Below are positions 47,474 through 59,541 of a DNA stretch of 64,000 nucleotides, in pieces. Position 1 is the stretch's first letter. Each line of letters begins with the position of its first letter. This DNA is from Manihot esculenta (lineage: Eukaryota > Streptophyta > Magnoliopsida > Malpighiales > Euphorbiaceae): the NCBI RefSeq assembly GCF_001659605.2, contig NC_035171.2, positions 10,417,514 to 10,481,513 of the forward strand. Direction: 5' to 3'. The notes below the pieces were generated by a model. The model was not told the DNA's origin. It did no database searches and saw nothing but the letters and a program-made list of their open reading frames with translations. Position numbers and translations under genes: made by a program.

Positions 47474-49695
47474 TGTAATACCCGGCTAGACTCCGGTATC
47501 GGAATTCCTAACGTCCGGTGGAACCTCGGATGTCGGAGATCTCTAGAAGGGTAGAATCATGTTTTATGAAATATTTTCATGTTTTTAATGGTTTTGAGTA
47601 TGAAATTGAATGAGTTTTTACAAGAAAAGTCTTTGGAGGAAAACCCAGGTTCGGCCGCCGAAAGTCAAGTTCGGCCGCCGAACATGCATGCGTTTTGGAG
47701 GCACGTTAGGCCCCCGAAAGCATGAGTGAGGGAAGTAAAGGTTCGGCCGCCGAAAGGCAAGTTCGGCCGCCGAACATTTGCATGGATGCGGAGGCACATT
47801 CGGCCCCCGAACGTGGTCTGGCCAGCCACTATAAAAGGGTCCCTTAGCCGAAAACGGGCGAGCTTTTTTCCCCATTTTCGGCCAAGGTGAGCTTCCCGCC
47901 GTCCCTCACCCATTTTCAATGTTCTTCCTCTAAATCTTTCAATATTCTCACTTGTTTTCACTTGGTTTTGAAGATTTAAGCTTTTGAAACAAGTTTTGGA
48001 GCTTTGGGAACTCAGGAGCTCACTTTCGTGGATCTCCAAGTTTAGGTCGTCTCCCTCTCGATCTTCAAGAGGTAAGAGCCGATCTTAAGCTCCTTATGAG
48101 TTTTAAATAAGTTTATGCAAGATCTATGGGTAGAAATGCATGTTAGGTTATATGTTGAGGTTATGGGTATATATTGATGTTTTGAACAATGTAGCTTGTT
48201 TGTGTGTGATTGAAGTGTTGTAGATGGGGTATATGTATGTTTGAGGCCCCTAGGAACTTGTATGCATGTTTTGGTTGAGATATATGCATGATTTATGGTT
48301 TTGGGAGGCAGGAGGTTCATTTGAACCAAGTTTCTGCCCGTTTGGCAGAAACCAGGTTCGGCAGCCGAAGGGAGTTTCGGCCGCCGAACCCCTTTTGTGG
48401 AGGCAGCATTCGGCTGCCGAAGGTGCCCCCGAAAAGAGACTTTCGTCTCTGTCTGGCACTTTCGGCCGCCGAAGGTGCCGCCGAACCTGCCTGACTTTCG
48501 TCTCTGGAGGGACTTTCGGCCGCCGAACCTGCCGCCGAAAGTGCCCTGTCCAGCCATTTCATGCATGCATTCTTATGGTTAATTTATGATGTTTTAGGGG
48601 GTTTTTGGGGAATATTTTAGAGTTATGTTCAGGTATGTTTGGTCCCTCATTTGAGTCCACCTGTGTAGGTTCGGACCCGAGGAACCGAGGACCCCAGCAG
48701 TGAGTTCAGCTGCTTCGGTGTTGTCAGAGTCAGCCAGATGTGAGTGGAACTAAACTCAATCTTTTAAATTAAATGTTTTATCATGTTTCATGCATCATGA
48801 TTATGTAACAGGATGATTGCATTAGTATTCACGAATATGCCGCATTGCATTGATTATTGTTGATGTGGGTGAATGTTGGATGACCCAGTTAGTCCATGAC
48901 AGGAAGACCAGGACCCCATTCTACGGCCTGGCACGGAAATGAAAGACCAGGACCCCATTCTACGGCCTGGCACGATTGTGGACTCGAAGACCAGGAGCCT
49001 AGAGGAGGCCCTGGGAAAATGGTAAGTAATGTATGTATGACAGGAAGACCAGGACCCCATGCTACGGCCTGGCACTATGTTAGCTTGGACTAATTGGTGA
49101 CAAGTTCACCCAACCCTTATGTGAATTGTCTGTGTTATGATGCATTCCATTTGAGCATAGTGTTAATGTGTTTTTACTAGCTCTACTCACTGGGCTTTTA
49201 GCTCACCCCTCTCCCTTTACCCCCAGGCTTGCAGGTACAGGATTAGTGCGGGAGTTCGGATAGAGTGAAGAAGTCATGCTTATGTAATAGATAGAAATGG
49301 ACATGATCAAAATTGTAATGTAAAAGTACAGTATAGTTATGTAATGAGTTTTATGGATGTTAGTGTGTGCTTGACCATAGATTGTTGTATCCCTTTTATG
49401 CATGATCTTAGAGATTTTGTTGTTGTTTATGTAAACCAACTCAACAGATATATGTTACCCATTGAGGGTATAGATGAGATCCCACAGAGGGATCAAAGTT
49501 ATGTTAATGTTATGCACAGGTTGAGTTTGGTTGATGTTCAATGGAAAGAAAAGTTTTAATTTTTATGCATGTTGTCGATCATGTATGGGATTATACAGGT
49601 TTACAGGTTTTATGTCAGGCTTGCTACGGGTCCCGGCGGCCTTAAGTCGACCCGGATCCTAGCGCCGGTAGCGGTCCGATTTTCGGGTCGTTACA
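47474..49695 (+). repeat. 3' LTR of gypsy copy 1
   Basis: A 2,222-base LTR nearly identical to 39,888-42,105. Differences seen: a C for G in one palindrome, single-base indels in a CCGAA run, a C run and an AATGG site, and a small replacement near 49,241. The TATA box is at 47,830-47,836. Confidence 0.97.
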
Positions 49696-49700
49696 ATTGG

Positions 49701-49795
49701 TGTCAAACAAGCTGGTCTAATGGCAATTCGACACCCATGGTGTCGAACTCCCTACGAATAAGCGTGTTCGACAGTATGACTGCCGAACACGCTCC
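49701..49795. repeat. Right MULE terminal inverted repeat, outer part
   Basis: It continues the arm interrupted at 39,887. It holds two more hairpins: TTCGACACC/GGTGTCGAA (about 49,728-49,748) and GCGTGTTCG...CGAACACGC (49,762-49,792, one stem mismatch). The GTCGAACTC block (49,742-49,750) pairs with 29,925-29,933 on the left. Confidence 0.6.
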
Positions 49796-49800
49796 GCCGA

Positions 49801-49836
49801 CACACAGGATCCGAAAATATTTTCGGATCCTATGTG
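49801..49836. repeat. 36-base near-perfect palindrome
   Basis: The centre of 26 bases (49,806-49,831), built on AGGATCC, GAAAATATTTTC and GGATCCT, is perfectly self-complementary. Four more pairs follow on each side after one mismatch. It lies immediately outside the recognised MULE arm and may be its true terminus. Confidence 0.92.
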
Positions 49837-50299
49837 AATTGAAAATTAATTTTTTTATTATGCATGAATTGAAAAAATGCTCAAGTGGTGGTGAGTGCCA
49901 CTCCGATATGTAAGTCATTACATTGAAGAAGAGAGTGAATGTAATGAATAGTTTAGAACTTTAGTGTAAGAGAATAACGTACATTTGTCTCAGTGACTCT
50001 TCCCTTTTTATACCATAAAAAGATAGAGATAAATATAGCATTTCTTGTTAATTCGATAATGATGTGGCTAGCTGGTCAATAAGGAATATCACCAGTTAAT
50101 AGGTTGGTAATCCCGCGATTACAGGCGTGATGAAGATATATTGGACTGTGCTTGATAACGGTAACTTCTTGCCGAGACTCGGGCTATCAAGGGGAGGGCA
50201 AGTCTTGATAACAAACCAGATGTTAAGGTGTCTAGGTTTTTCCTTCCTCAGATGGGACCGCATTACCCACTTATCAGATCCTTACTACATGGACCTATT

Positions 50300-51793
50300 T
50301 GTTAGTGTATTTGTCCTAGTCCATTATCTTGGACCTTTTTTGTATGTCATTTTGGTTATTAATAAAAGAGGTTTTTATCATTATTATTTGTTTGCATGTT
50401 ACATAATAATGATTATCATCCTTGGTTACTTATTATTATGTTGATAATAATAAAACATAGCTAGTATGATTATTGATTGATAATCATGAGATGATTATGT
50501 ATATGTTGATATAATTCAATAATCATAGATACTTGTTAGATAATAAAGTATTGGATGGACCCGCGTTGAGATCACTACATGGGTTATTGTCATAAGTGAA
50601 TCTCAAAATAGTTATGTCTTAATCCTTTGACTTGAGATTGTCATAGTTTCCAACATAAGGACTATTATGTTTTGATATAACCAAACATTGTCTTTAATCG
50701 GACAATCATAAAGGTTATGATTGAGCATAATAGAAATTATGTAGAGGATAATGAACAATCAAGATAGGATTTGTCCCTCTCTCTAAGAGAGATATCTTCT
50801 GGACCCTTCGATAAGTGAGACTGAGAAATGCATGGCCGTACTCAAATGAATTGATAGTGTGATCAATATCATTTGAATTTATCAGTCTACTTAGAGATCG
50901 AGAAATCATAAGTTTGAACATTATAAGTTTGACATTGACCATGACTTATATTCAAACTAGATATCGTGTGACAAATGGTTAAACATGTTCTATTTATTAG
51001 GCTTTATCGGACTATTGATCCTCATATTAGTTGGGTGGTCATAATGTCTTGCTAGAGGCCACTTATGACTTATGGGCCTTGTGGGACTGGACCTATTGCC
51101 AATTAATGTGAGCCTATTGGGTCACACACAAAAGAATGTTGTTGATGTGCTATGACATATTAATGGTCTAAAAGTCCATTAATATAATTAATAATAATAA
51201 AGTGTTATTATTATTAATTATTAATATAATTAATAATAATAATTATTAATAATAATAATTATTATTATTAATAATACTAATTATTAATTATTTATTATTA
51301 TGAGATAATAATATTTAAAAGATCTGCAAATCTATCTGTAACTGTTACAGATAAATGACTCTATCACATAAGATATTTAAGTATCTGCGAGATTATGATA
51401 GTGGGTTCTGAACACAACTCTTTTGGGAAAAGAGTTGTGGGAAAACAAGAGACTGAAACATATAAATACTCCTACGAATTGTGGAGGTGATGTTAATTTT
51501 TGGAAAAAAATTCAGTCTAACAGTTGTAGATTGTGGAGCACATAATCTATCCATCTTTGAGAGAGGTAGCACTCTAGAAGGATAGAAGACATTCGTGTGG
51601 ATACCATAGAGGGTGTTCATTTGAAGAGGCAGCACCATCAGTCCGGCATTGTATCTTATCAACGAGATTAACAGGTTTGTCTCATATCATTCCTTTGAAT
51701 TAAACGAAGCACTCGGATTCTGGGAAAGGAAATCAGAGATTTTATTTTTTCCCTGCGCAATTTGAGTTGTAATAATCTCGAGATTTCCCAACA
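50300..51793 (+). mobile_element. Solo LTR, probably Copia type
   Basis: The 1,494-base segment starts TGTTAGTGTATTTG and ends TTTCCCAACA, the usual shape of plant Copia LTRs. It is flanked by the 5-base duplication CTATT (50,295-50,299 and 51,794-51,798). A TATAAATA box is near 51,460. No internal element sequence remains, so it is a recombination product. An (AAT)n-like stretch at 51,180-51,310 lies within it. Confidence 0.85.
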
Positions 51794-51798
51794 CTATT

Positions 51799-52165
51799 CT
51801 ATGGTGACAACTTATGGCTTACCTTGGTCAATTGTTATGTAGGATCAGAGGACCTCCGCTGGTCTTCGATTCATCAGATTCGAATGTGATAACTGTTCTC
51901 ATGATTTGAGGCACATGGCCTGCTGAGATTGGTTCCCTCTTGCTCTCACCGTTTTGCTTACCTAACTCTTCACCGTTGGCTGTCCCGCTTCTCGTACCGT
52001 ATTTAAAGCTTGCTCTTAAAAACCGTCTTATAAGAACCCTTATTCTTTCTTAAATATCGCTTTTGCTTTCAACTGTGATATTTTACTTTCAAAAAGACTC
52101 TGGTTGCTCTTCCTTTTCCATTTATACTTCTTATAGTAAGTTATGTTTTCTTTTTCTTTTTTAGA
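51799..52165 (+). other. Upstream region of the Transposase_28-like pseudogene
   Basis: CT-rich leader-like sequence with a TATTTAAAG box near 51,999 and an acceptor-like TTCTTTTTTAG just before the ATG at 52,166. Together with about 49,840-50,294 it formed one piece before the Copia LTR arrived. Confidence 0.4.
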
Positions 52166-55100
52166 ATGAATATGAATACTTTCTCTTCTCTTACCCCTAG
52201 TAGAGGTTCTGTCTCAAGCTTTTTCTTCAACAGCCCCATTCGTGCCTCAGCCCATATCGTTCCTTTGAGGAAGGCTATAGAAAGCAAGGGTAGATCGATT
52301 AATGACATCCCGTCCATCCTATCAGACCAAGATGTATAGCGTTTTTATGATACCTACCAAATTTCTCGAGAGTCCTTTCACGTGTTTTCCCCTTCTCTAT
52401 GCGTTCATGTGAATGACTTGATTCCTGTAGAGGACACTATTATGGTCTTCGAGGAGCAGCGAAAGTCGAATCTTCGGTTCCCTATAGACCCATTTTTTAT
52501 TGATGTTCTTCGATTCCATAAGCTTTCAATTGCCCAATTACACCCCAATAGTTAGAGAATCTTGGTGGCCTTTCAGTTCGTTTGCCTTAATAATAACATT
52601 GAATCAAGCGTAGCCCTTTTCTCCCAGCTATACCAGCTAAGTACCTGCAAAAATTGTAATGACCCGCGAACTGGACTGCTACCGGCGCTAGGGTTCAAAT
52701 CGACTTAAGGTCGCCGGAGTCTGTAGCAAGCGTACTATACATCCTGTTATACCTGATAAAATCCCATACATGATCACACGATATAATAAAAACATAAACA
52801 TTCTATGAACCAAGACTCGACATGTGCATATATCAAAACTGTAAACATAAAATACCCATACTAGAGCCCTCATCAAATGCTCCAGTATGGTAAACATCAC
52901 ATGCCTCAAGCTTAGTTCAAACATAACTCATAATTAAAACTTTTACATAAGGATCATGTAAACAGGGATTACAAGGACAAATACTAGGGCAAAGCACAAT
53001 TATAAAACCACAAAGTAAAACATGTCCACATCTATACTATTACAATGTACTATACCAACATTTCAACAGACTTCCCTGAGCTAATTCTGATCCTGCAAAC
53101 CTGGGGTTAGGGGAAAGGGATAAGCTACAAGAACCTAGTGAGCAGAACATAAAAATAGTTCAATAAACATATGATCGAATGAAATGCGTCACAACATAAA
53201 CAATTCACATCAAGATAGATTTATCACCAGTAACCCTTTACAAATTCCAATAGTGCCCAGCCCAAGACGGGTGCTCCTTATGACTTCCTCTTAAACATAT
53301 CATAACATATACATAATGCCAGGGGCGTAGAATGGGCAACCCTGGTATTTCCCTTACATAGTGCCAAGGGCATAGAATGGGCAGCCCTAGTCTTTCCATA
53401 TCCGTCATAACATATCATACTCAAGGGCTAGTGGGTCATCCAACATCCATCCGCAACAACAGTAAATTATGCAATGCATTATATTCGTAAATTCTAATGC
53501 AAACAACCCAATACATATACATAGCATTCATGATGCATGAGCATGCTTAAAAGGTTTGATTCCTTTAAAATAAAAGATCAGTTAAGTTCTACTCACCTCT
53601 GGCTGACGCTCGCCTAAAACTGGTGCAGTTATCTCACTGCAGGCCTCTACGGTCTCCCAAGTCCGATCCTACACAGATGGACTCAAATGAGGGACCAAAC
53701 ATAAATTTTACAAAACTCTAAACAACTCCCCAAGAACCCCTAAAAACATACCAGCACATGCATAGAAAACAAGCAGAAAAAGGCTGGGTAGGGGACTTTC
53801 GGTGGCAGGTTCGGCGGTCGAAGGTCCCTCACAGATCCGAAAGTTAAAACCTTCGGAGGTAGGTTAGGCGGCCAAAAGGCTGCCTCCACAAGCAAGTTTG
53901 GCGGTCGAACCTGGGTTTTCCAGTAAGGCAGAACCCGATTCCGCCCTATATATGTAGCATCCAAAACTCTTCAAAACTCGCATGCAACAATCTATCAGCT
54001 ACCATAACCACCTAACACACAACAGGGACCTCAAAAATAGCTCTAAACTCAACATGCAAACACATATTCTCAAGAGTAAACATTTCATGCAAATACTAAC
54101 ATAAACCTTAAACTTTTTGGATAAACACCCATGCATGCCCCCAGAAACTTGTAAAACTTGATTTAAAACTTCAGAATACATAGAAGAAGCAATGATCAAC
54201 TCACCTCTTGAATAAAACGGGACGCACAACCCAAAAACCACTTGAAGGAAAAGGGGAAAAAGCTTTCCGAAGGTCTCCAAAGCCAAGAATTGAAGTTCCA
54301 AACCGAATCTTCAACAATAGGATAGAACCTTGTGAATTCTCCAAGGATTTAAAGTAAAATTCAGCAAGAATCATCAAGAACAGAAATGGCTTACCTCTGC
54401 CCGAAGATGGAGAAAAACTCTCTCGATTTTCTGGCTGGAGGCCCTTTATAGGTGGCTGAAGAGACCACCTTCGGCGGTCGAACCTTAGGGTTCAACGGCC
54501 GAACCTTTAAAAAATATTTTTGTGAAATCCCTATTTTACCCTTCTAAAGATTCCAGCTTCGAGATTCTGGATTCCGATGGAGATTCTATCGAAAAGTGGA
54601 AATTCCGACGCTGGAGTTTAGTTGGGTATTAAAAAAATGAAGAATTTTGATTTTTTAACGGGCAAAAACAATAGACCATGTTCGATCAGATACCTTCTTC
54701 ACTGAAGTGATGGAAAAATAAGTTTTTTATCCTTCGTTACCGAACATCTAAAGATTTTGGGCACCTTCAAACAAGTTGGCATTTTTGGGTGGAACTGAGA
54801 AAGGATAAGGTTCGTCTAAGGAGAGATGAGGATGAGGCTTTAGCCTTTCTCTTGACGAAGGCTAAGTCCCCAAAGAAAATGGACATTACTAAGGTGGTGA
54901 GGAACGCCATTTTATCTTGGCAGAGACATTTGCAAGCAAGTTAGACTCAGGGTCCTCGCCTGTCCAGCTTCCCCGCCTTAGGGAAAGCTCCTCCTTGGCT
55001 AGAGATCAGTATACTTTTTCTTTCTATCTTCTTTTAGGTTTTGAACTGCCTTACTTACTTCGTAACTTTCATAGATATGGTTGGTTTAAGGAATAAATTT

Positions 55101-56100
55101 ACTGAAGCGGCGCATGCTGCCCGCAAAGGCAAGGCTAATGTCATGGCTATTGGTCCCCCTGCTAAGCGTGCTTGCCGAGCAAAAGAGGTGATCATGCTTC
55201 CTTCCCTCCCAGCCTAACCTACAGCAGAAGAGTCGGTCTACTTACAGCCTGAGTCTTCTGCCCGAGGCGCCTCTGCTTTTGCCCTAGCTTTTGAGCTTTC
55301 TGCTACTGTCCCCACTCCTTCTGAGCCCGCTCCTGCGAGTGTGGGGTTTGAATCCTCATGGCCTCTGAGCATCTAGTGCCTGGCATTAGCACTAAACTGC
55401 GCACCCTCACTCCTTAATGATCCTACTCTAGTCGTCCTATTAATCAAAAATGCCCTGAAGCCTGCGGATTAGCATTGCCTGAATGAGCTCAAGACAAATG
55501 AGCTTTTTGATAATATCATGCACTCTGCCCTAGAGAGTTCCCTCTGTGCTTATGTAGCCAAGAAGCACCACAAAGCTCTAAGGTGGGAGTTTAGCACTCG
55601 AGAGACGAATAGGAGGCTCTTGGTCGAAGAATGCTCAAGGCTAAAGACTCAGGTCGATGAAGTGAAAGGTACCATGAAGGAGACCCTAGAGTCAGTGGAT
55701 AAGCTCCAGGCCGAGTTGAATGAGGCCAATGCTTCCAAGTTAATCCTTGAGAATCAGGCAAAGATTGCCGAGGATCAGGTGGCCCTGTTGCATCGCCAAG
55801 TTATGAAGCTACAGGCTCAAACTGAGGAGGCCTCGGGCTGCCTCTACCAGAGTTGCTGAGCTTGATGCAGAGCTGTTGGAGACGGTGGCCTAAGGCAGGG
55901 AAATGTTCATACAAGGTCAAGACTCGGTAAATAAGGAGCTAGCAAAATGGTTTCCTTCTGAAGACTTTACTTTGATAGATGACATCTTCCCTGAGGAGGA
56001 GAGAGATGAGATTGAAGAGGGAGAGGGATAAGCTGAGGGTAGTCCCCACGATCGGGTCTTTACAGATAACATAGTAGATGGAGAAACTACCGATATAATA
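52166..56100 (+). pseudogene. Transposase_28-like ('putative gypsy type') gene remnant
   Basis: This family encodes transposon-associated proteins with an N-terminal globular domain and a C-terminal coiled coil; the role is unknown. The first part (52,166-52,654) reads MNMNTFSSLTPSRG, then LRFPIDPFFIDVLRFHKLSIAQLHPNS, with stops at codons near 52,337 and 52,553. It is then split by the solo LTR. It resumes at 54,634 in the same frame with further stops, reading SSLK.WKNKFFILRYR, and reaches a Glu/Lys-rich coiled coil (55,518-55,859) and an acidic tail near 55,990-56,030. A probable polyadenylation region follows near 56,150. The family call rests on remembered consensus phrases. Confidence 0.6.
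52655..54633 (-). mobile_element. Solo LTR of the gypsy family, inverted
   Basis: On the plus strand it opens TGTAATGACCCGCGAACTGG, the reverse complement of a diverged gypsy LTR end, and closes GTTTAGTTGGGTATTAAA, the reverse complement of the LTR start. The 5-base duplication AAAAT flanks it (52,650-52,654 and 54,634-54,638). Fewer intact CGGCCG-type palindromes remain, and many CpG sites appear as TpG or CpA. The minus-strand TATAAAG is near 54,452, and the donor-like GAG|GTAAG (near 54,395) is kept. It is older than copies 1 and 2. Confidence 0.9.
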
Positions 56101-56479
56101 CAGACTCGAGCAGGTACCTGAAGATATCCCTCCTCCTATGTAATCTTTTGTGACTTCAATGAAAATATTTTCTCATATCTTTTCATTATTTTCATTGAGT
56201 GTCTATGTGTCCTGTACTCATTCATAGCCCTCATCCAAGATTTAAACAATTTTTAAAAAAATGCTAAGGGTTGACACTCGTCCTCCACCGTGGTGATAAA
56301 TAGCTTGAAAACCTTCGAACAGTGGAAATAACACCTGGATATATGACCTAGTGTATGCTTGCCTTGGGTCTGAAATATCCTATAGGATTTCTTATAATCT
56401 CGAGACCAATGCTTGTCCGTGGACACCCGTCCTGTGGCTTAGGCTTCAAATGCCTCAAAAATTTTGTATAGGGCTATCA

Positions 56480-56938
56480 CCTGATGATTGAGTCTGGCGA
56501 AACCTACTTTGCGGCCTAGCATGAAGGCCTCAATTAGTGGGACCAATGCCTGAACTTTGGCCTGGCTCATACTCGTCCTGTGGCCTTGGACATGCCTTAG
56601 AATTTCTTATAGGGTATTAACACCTGGCGAGACCCTCCTTGTGGCTCCTTATGATCGCTTTTGATTAGTGAGACCAATAACTAGCCTTCTGGCCTAACGA
56701 AACCCTCCTTGTGGCCTTGTTTAGTGGGACCAATGCCTAGTCTAGCGGAATCTGCCTTGTGACCTGGCTGGCGGAACCCGCCTTATGGCCTTGTTTAGTG
56801 GGACCAATGCTCGGATTATGGTCTGGCAGAACCCGCCTTGTGACCTGACTTGGCAGAACCTGCCTTGTGGCTTTATTTAGTGGGACCAACGCCAGAATTG
56901 TGATCTAGCAAAACCGTAAAACTTGCTTTGTGGCCTTG
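56480..56938. repeat. Degenerate minisatellite (AGTGGGACCAATGCC unit)
   Basis: TAGTGGGACCAATG-like motifs recur near 56,534, 56,655, 56,720, 56,797 and 56,878. They alternate with GGCGGAACCCGCCTTGTGGC-like blocks. The unit is about 70-85 bases but irregular. It follows the Transposase_28-like remnant, and gypsy copy 2 was inserted into it. Confidence 0.75.
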
Positions 56939-59280
56939 TGTAATACCCGGCTAGACTCCGGTATCGGGATTCCTACCGTCCGGTGGAATCTCGGATGTCG
57001 GAAACCTCAAGAAGGGGTAAAACCATGTTTTCATAAAATGTTTTAAGGTGTTTTATGTTTTTTTAAGAGAAATAAATCCAAGTTTTTGAGTGTAGAGGGC
57101 TTTGGAGACTTTACCAGGTTCGGCCGTCGAAAGTCATGTTCGGCCGCCGAACATGGGGAGGTTTTGGGAGCGCTTTTGGCCTCCGAAAGCCTTGTTTGAA
57201 TAAGCCAAGGTTCGGCCGCTGAACCTCATGTTCGGCCGCCGAACTTGAATGCGTTGTGGAGGTACGTTAGGCCGCCGAAAGGTGGTAAGGACAGCCCTAT
57301 AAAAGGACCCCATGGCCAAAACGGACAAGCTTTTCTTCCCGTTTTCGGCCAAGGTGAGTTCTCCACCGCCCCTCCTTTGTTTTGAGCTTCTCCCTTCGAG
57401 TTTTCATGTTTTTCTTATGAGTTTCCACCTTGTTTTGAAGATTTTCGAGTTTAAAGCAAGTTTTGGAGCTTTGAGGTTCAAGAACTCAAATCTCTTCCAT
57501 CTCCGAGCTAGGGTCGTTTTTCTCTCGATCTACAAGAGGTAAGGGCCGATCTTGAGCTCACTACATGTTTTTAACAAGTTTTAAGTTGATTCTTGAAGTA
57601 GAAATGCATGTGTAGGGTTTTATGAGTTTTTGGGTTTATATTGGTTTATGGACAATGTATGTTGGATTTGTGTTGTTTGATGTGTTGTACATGGGGTTTA
57701 AGATAGTTTGAAGCCCCTAGGAGCTTGTATGCTTGAGTATGAGTGTTGTAGAATAGGATTGTGCATGATTATAAGGTTTGGGAGGCATTGGAGGCAAGAG
57801 GAGCCAAGTTTCTGCCCTTTGGCAGAAACCAGGTTCGGCAGCCGAAGGACTTTCGGCCGCCGAACATGGCTGGGGAGGCAAGCCTTTCGGCTGCCGAAGC
57901 CTGCCCCCGAAAGGAGACTTTCGTCTCTGTCTGGGAGTTTCGGCCGCCGAAAGTGCCGCCGAACATGCATGAGTTTCGCCTCTGTCTGGGAGTTTCGGCC
58001 GCCGAAGGTGCCGCCGAACCTGCCTGACTTTCGGCTCTGGAGGGACTTTCGGCCGCCGAACCTGCCGCCGAAAGTGCCCTGTTCAGCCTTCCTTTGCATG
58101 TTTTTGCATGATTGTTTTGAGGTATTTTAGGGGGTTTTTGGGGGATGTTTTTAGAATTATGTTCTAGTTGTTTGGTCCCTCATTTGAGTCCACCTGTGTA
58201 GGTTCGGACCTGAGGAACCGAGGACCCCAGCTGTGAGTCAGCTGCTTCAGTCATTGTCAGAGCTAGCCAAGAGGTGAGTAGAACAAACCTTTACGATTGA
58301 AAGCAAATAAATTATAAAGTTTTGAGCATGTTCATGCATCATGAATGCCATGTGATGAATTAGGTTGTTTGCATTAGAATTCACGAATATGTTGCATTGC
58401 ATTTATGATGTTGATGTGGATTGGTTATTGGATGATCCTTTAGTCCTCATATGATATGATGATGTTACGACATGATACGGTATGGAAGTCCAGGTTGTAC
58501 CCATTCTACGTCCCTGGCACGATGTAAGAGAAAGTCCAGGTTGTACCCATTCTACGTCCCTGGCACATTGGAATGCTATGTTATGTTATGTTAAGAGAAA
58601 GACCGGTTGACCCATTCTACGTCCCGGCACTTTGGAATGTGGAGGACTATTGGTGACAATACCATCCGAGATGTGATTTGTTGTGATGTGTTGCATTACA
58701 TGATGGCATGAGATTTTAAATGTTGTTTTTCATTATTCTACTCACTGGGCTCTTGTAGCTCACCCCTCTCCCTTCACCCCCATACTTGCTGGTACGGGCT
58801 AGACAGAGAAGTCAAGGAGAGTAAAGTCATGTATTTGTAATAGATAGGAAGTGGACATGATAAATTGTAAGATGATGTAAAGTTGAATAGTCATGTTATG
58901 TATAATGATATTGAGGATTAGAAGTTGTGCTTGACTCTATGGGTATTGTTATCCTCTTTTATTACATGATCTCAGATGTTTTATGATGTATATGTGAACC
59001 AACTCAACGCATGTTATGTCGCCCATTGGGGCTTTGATGAGATCCCACAGAGGTGTCAATGTTATGGTTATGTTTATGTTTATGTTTAGTCCATGCACAG
59101 GTTGAGATTGGTACATGAGAAAATGAATGAAAGAAAAGTTTTAATTTTAATGTACATTGTCGATCATGTATGGGATTAAACAGATTAGCAGGATGCATGT
59201 TAGGCTTGCTACGGGTCCCGGCGGCCTTAAGTCGACCTGGACCCTAGCGCCGGTAGCGGTCCGATTTTCGGGTCGTTACA
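56939..59280 (+). repeat. 5' LTR of gypsy copy 2
   Basis: It starts TGTAATACCCGG and ends GGGTCGTTACA. The TATAAAA box is at 57,298-57,304 and the donor-like GAG|GTAAGG at 57,540. It shares the palindrome clusters with copy 1, with one extra unit near 57,935-58,010. A repeated unit GTCCAGGTTGTACCCATTCT occurs near 58,490-58,620. Confidence 0.95.
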
Positions 59281-59283
59281 GAA

Positions 59284-59295
59284 TGGTATCAGAGC
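59284..59295 (+). other. Primer binding site of gypsy copy 2
   Basis: TGGTATCAGAGC, initiator-Met tRNA type, lies three bases after the LTR, as in copy 1. Confidence 0.93.
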
Positions 59296-59541
59296 CCTAA
59301 GTTCATATGGTCAGACCTAGAGTGTCGGGCTCATAGATGTTATAGAAGGTCAAGCACAATAGGAAGATCATGTCCACTAGGATAGGATGTAGAGTCCTGT
59401 CTTGAATAATGATGTGAAATACCATGATTATATGCATGTGCATTAATGATATGTGATGTATGTGATGAGGGTTCATGTGTGCCCACATGAACCATATGAT
59501 GCTAATGTTTGCTTGTTATGTGCTGCCTTTCAGAAAACAGG

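Larger units (their letters stand above)
39888..49695 (+). mobile_element. Ty3/gypsy chromovirus (Tekay-like), complete copy 1
   Basis: The 9,808-base element has two LTRs (2,218 and 2,222 bases) starting TGTAATACCCGG and ending GGGTCGTTACA. It carries an initiator-Met primer site, a polypurine tract, gag-pol in the order protease, reverse transcriptase, RNase H, integrase, and a C-terminal chromodomain. It is flanked by the 5-base duplication ATTGG (39,883-39,887 and 49,696-49,700). The LTRs differ at only a handful of places, so the insertion is recent. It lies in the right arm of the MULE. Domain order, chromodomain and long LTRs fit the Tekay/Del group. Confidence 0.97.
29890..49795. mobile_element. 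Degenerate Mutator-like element carrying a PMD gene, interrupted by a gypsy element
   Basis: The reverse complement of 39,788-39,887 joined to 49,701-49,795 aligns in order with 29,890-30,062. Shared blocks include GAGTTCGAC (29,925), a 12-of-13 match at 29,966-29,978 against 39,866-39,878, and the exact 11-mer AACACGCACAA (30,013-30,023) against 39,827-39,837. Between the arms lie a MULE transposase pseudogene (-) and a PMD pseudogene (+), a gene pairing reported for plant MULEs. Without the 9.8-kb gypsy insertion the element would be about 10.1 kb. The outer ends and the expected 9-base target duplication could not be fixed. Confidence 0.7.
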
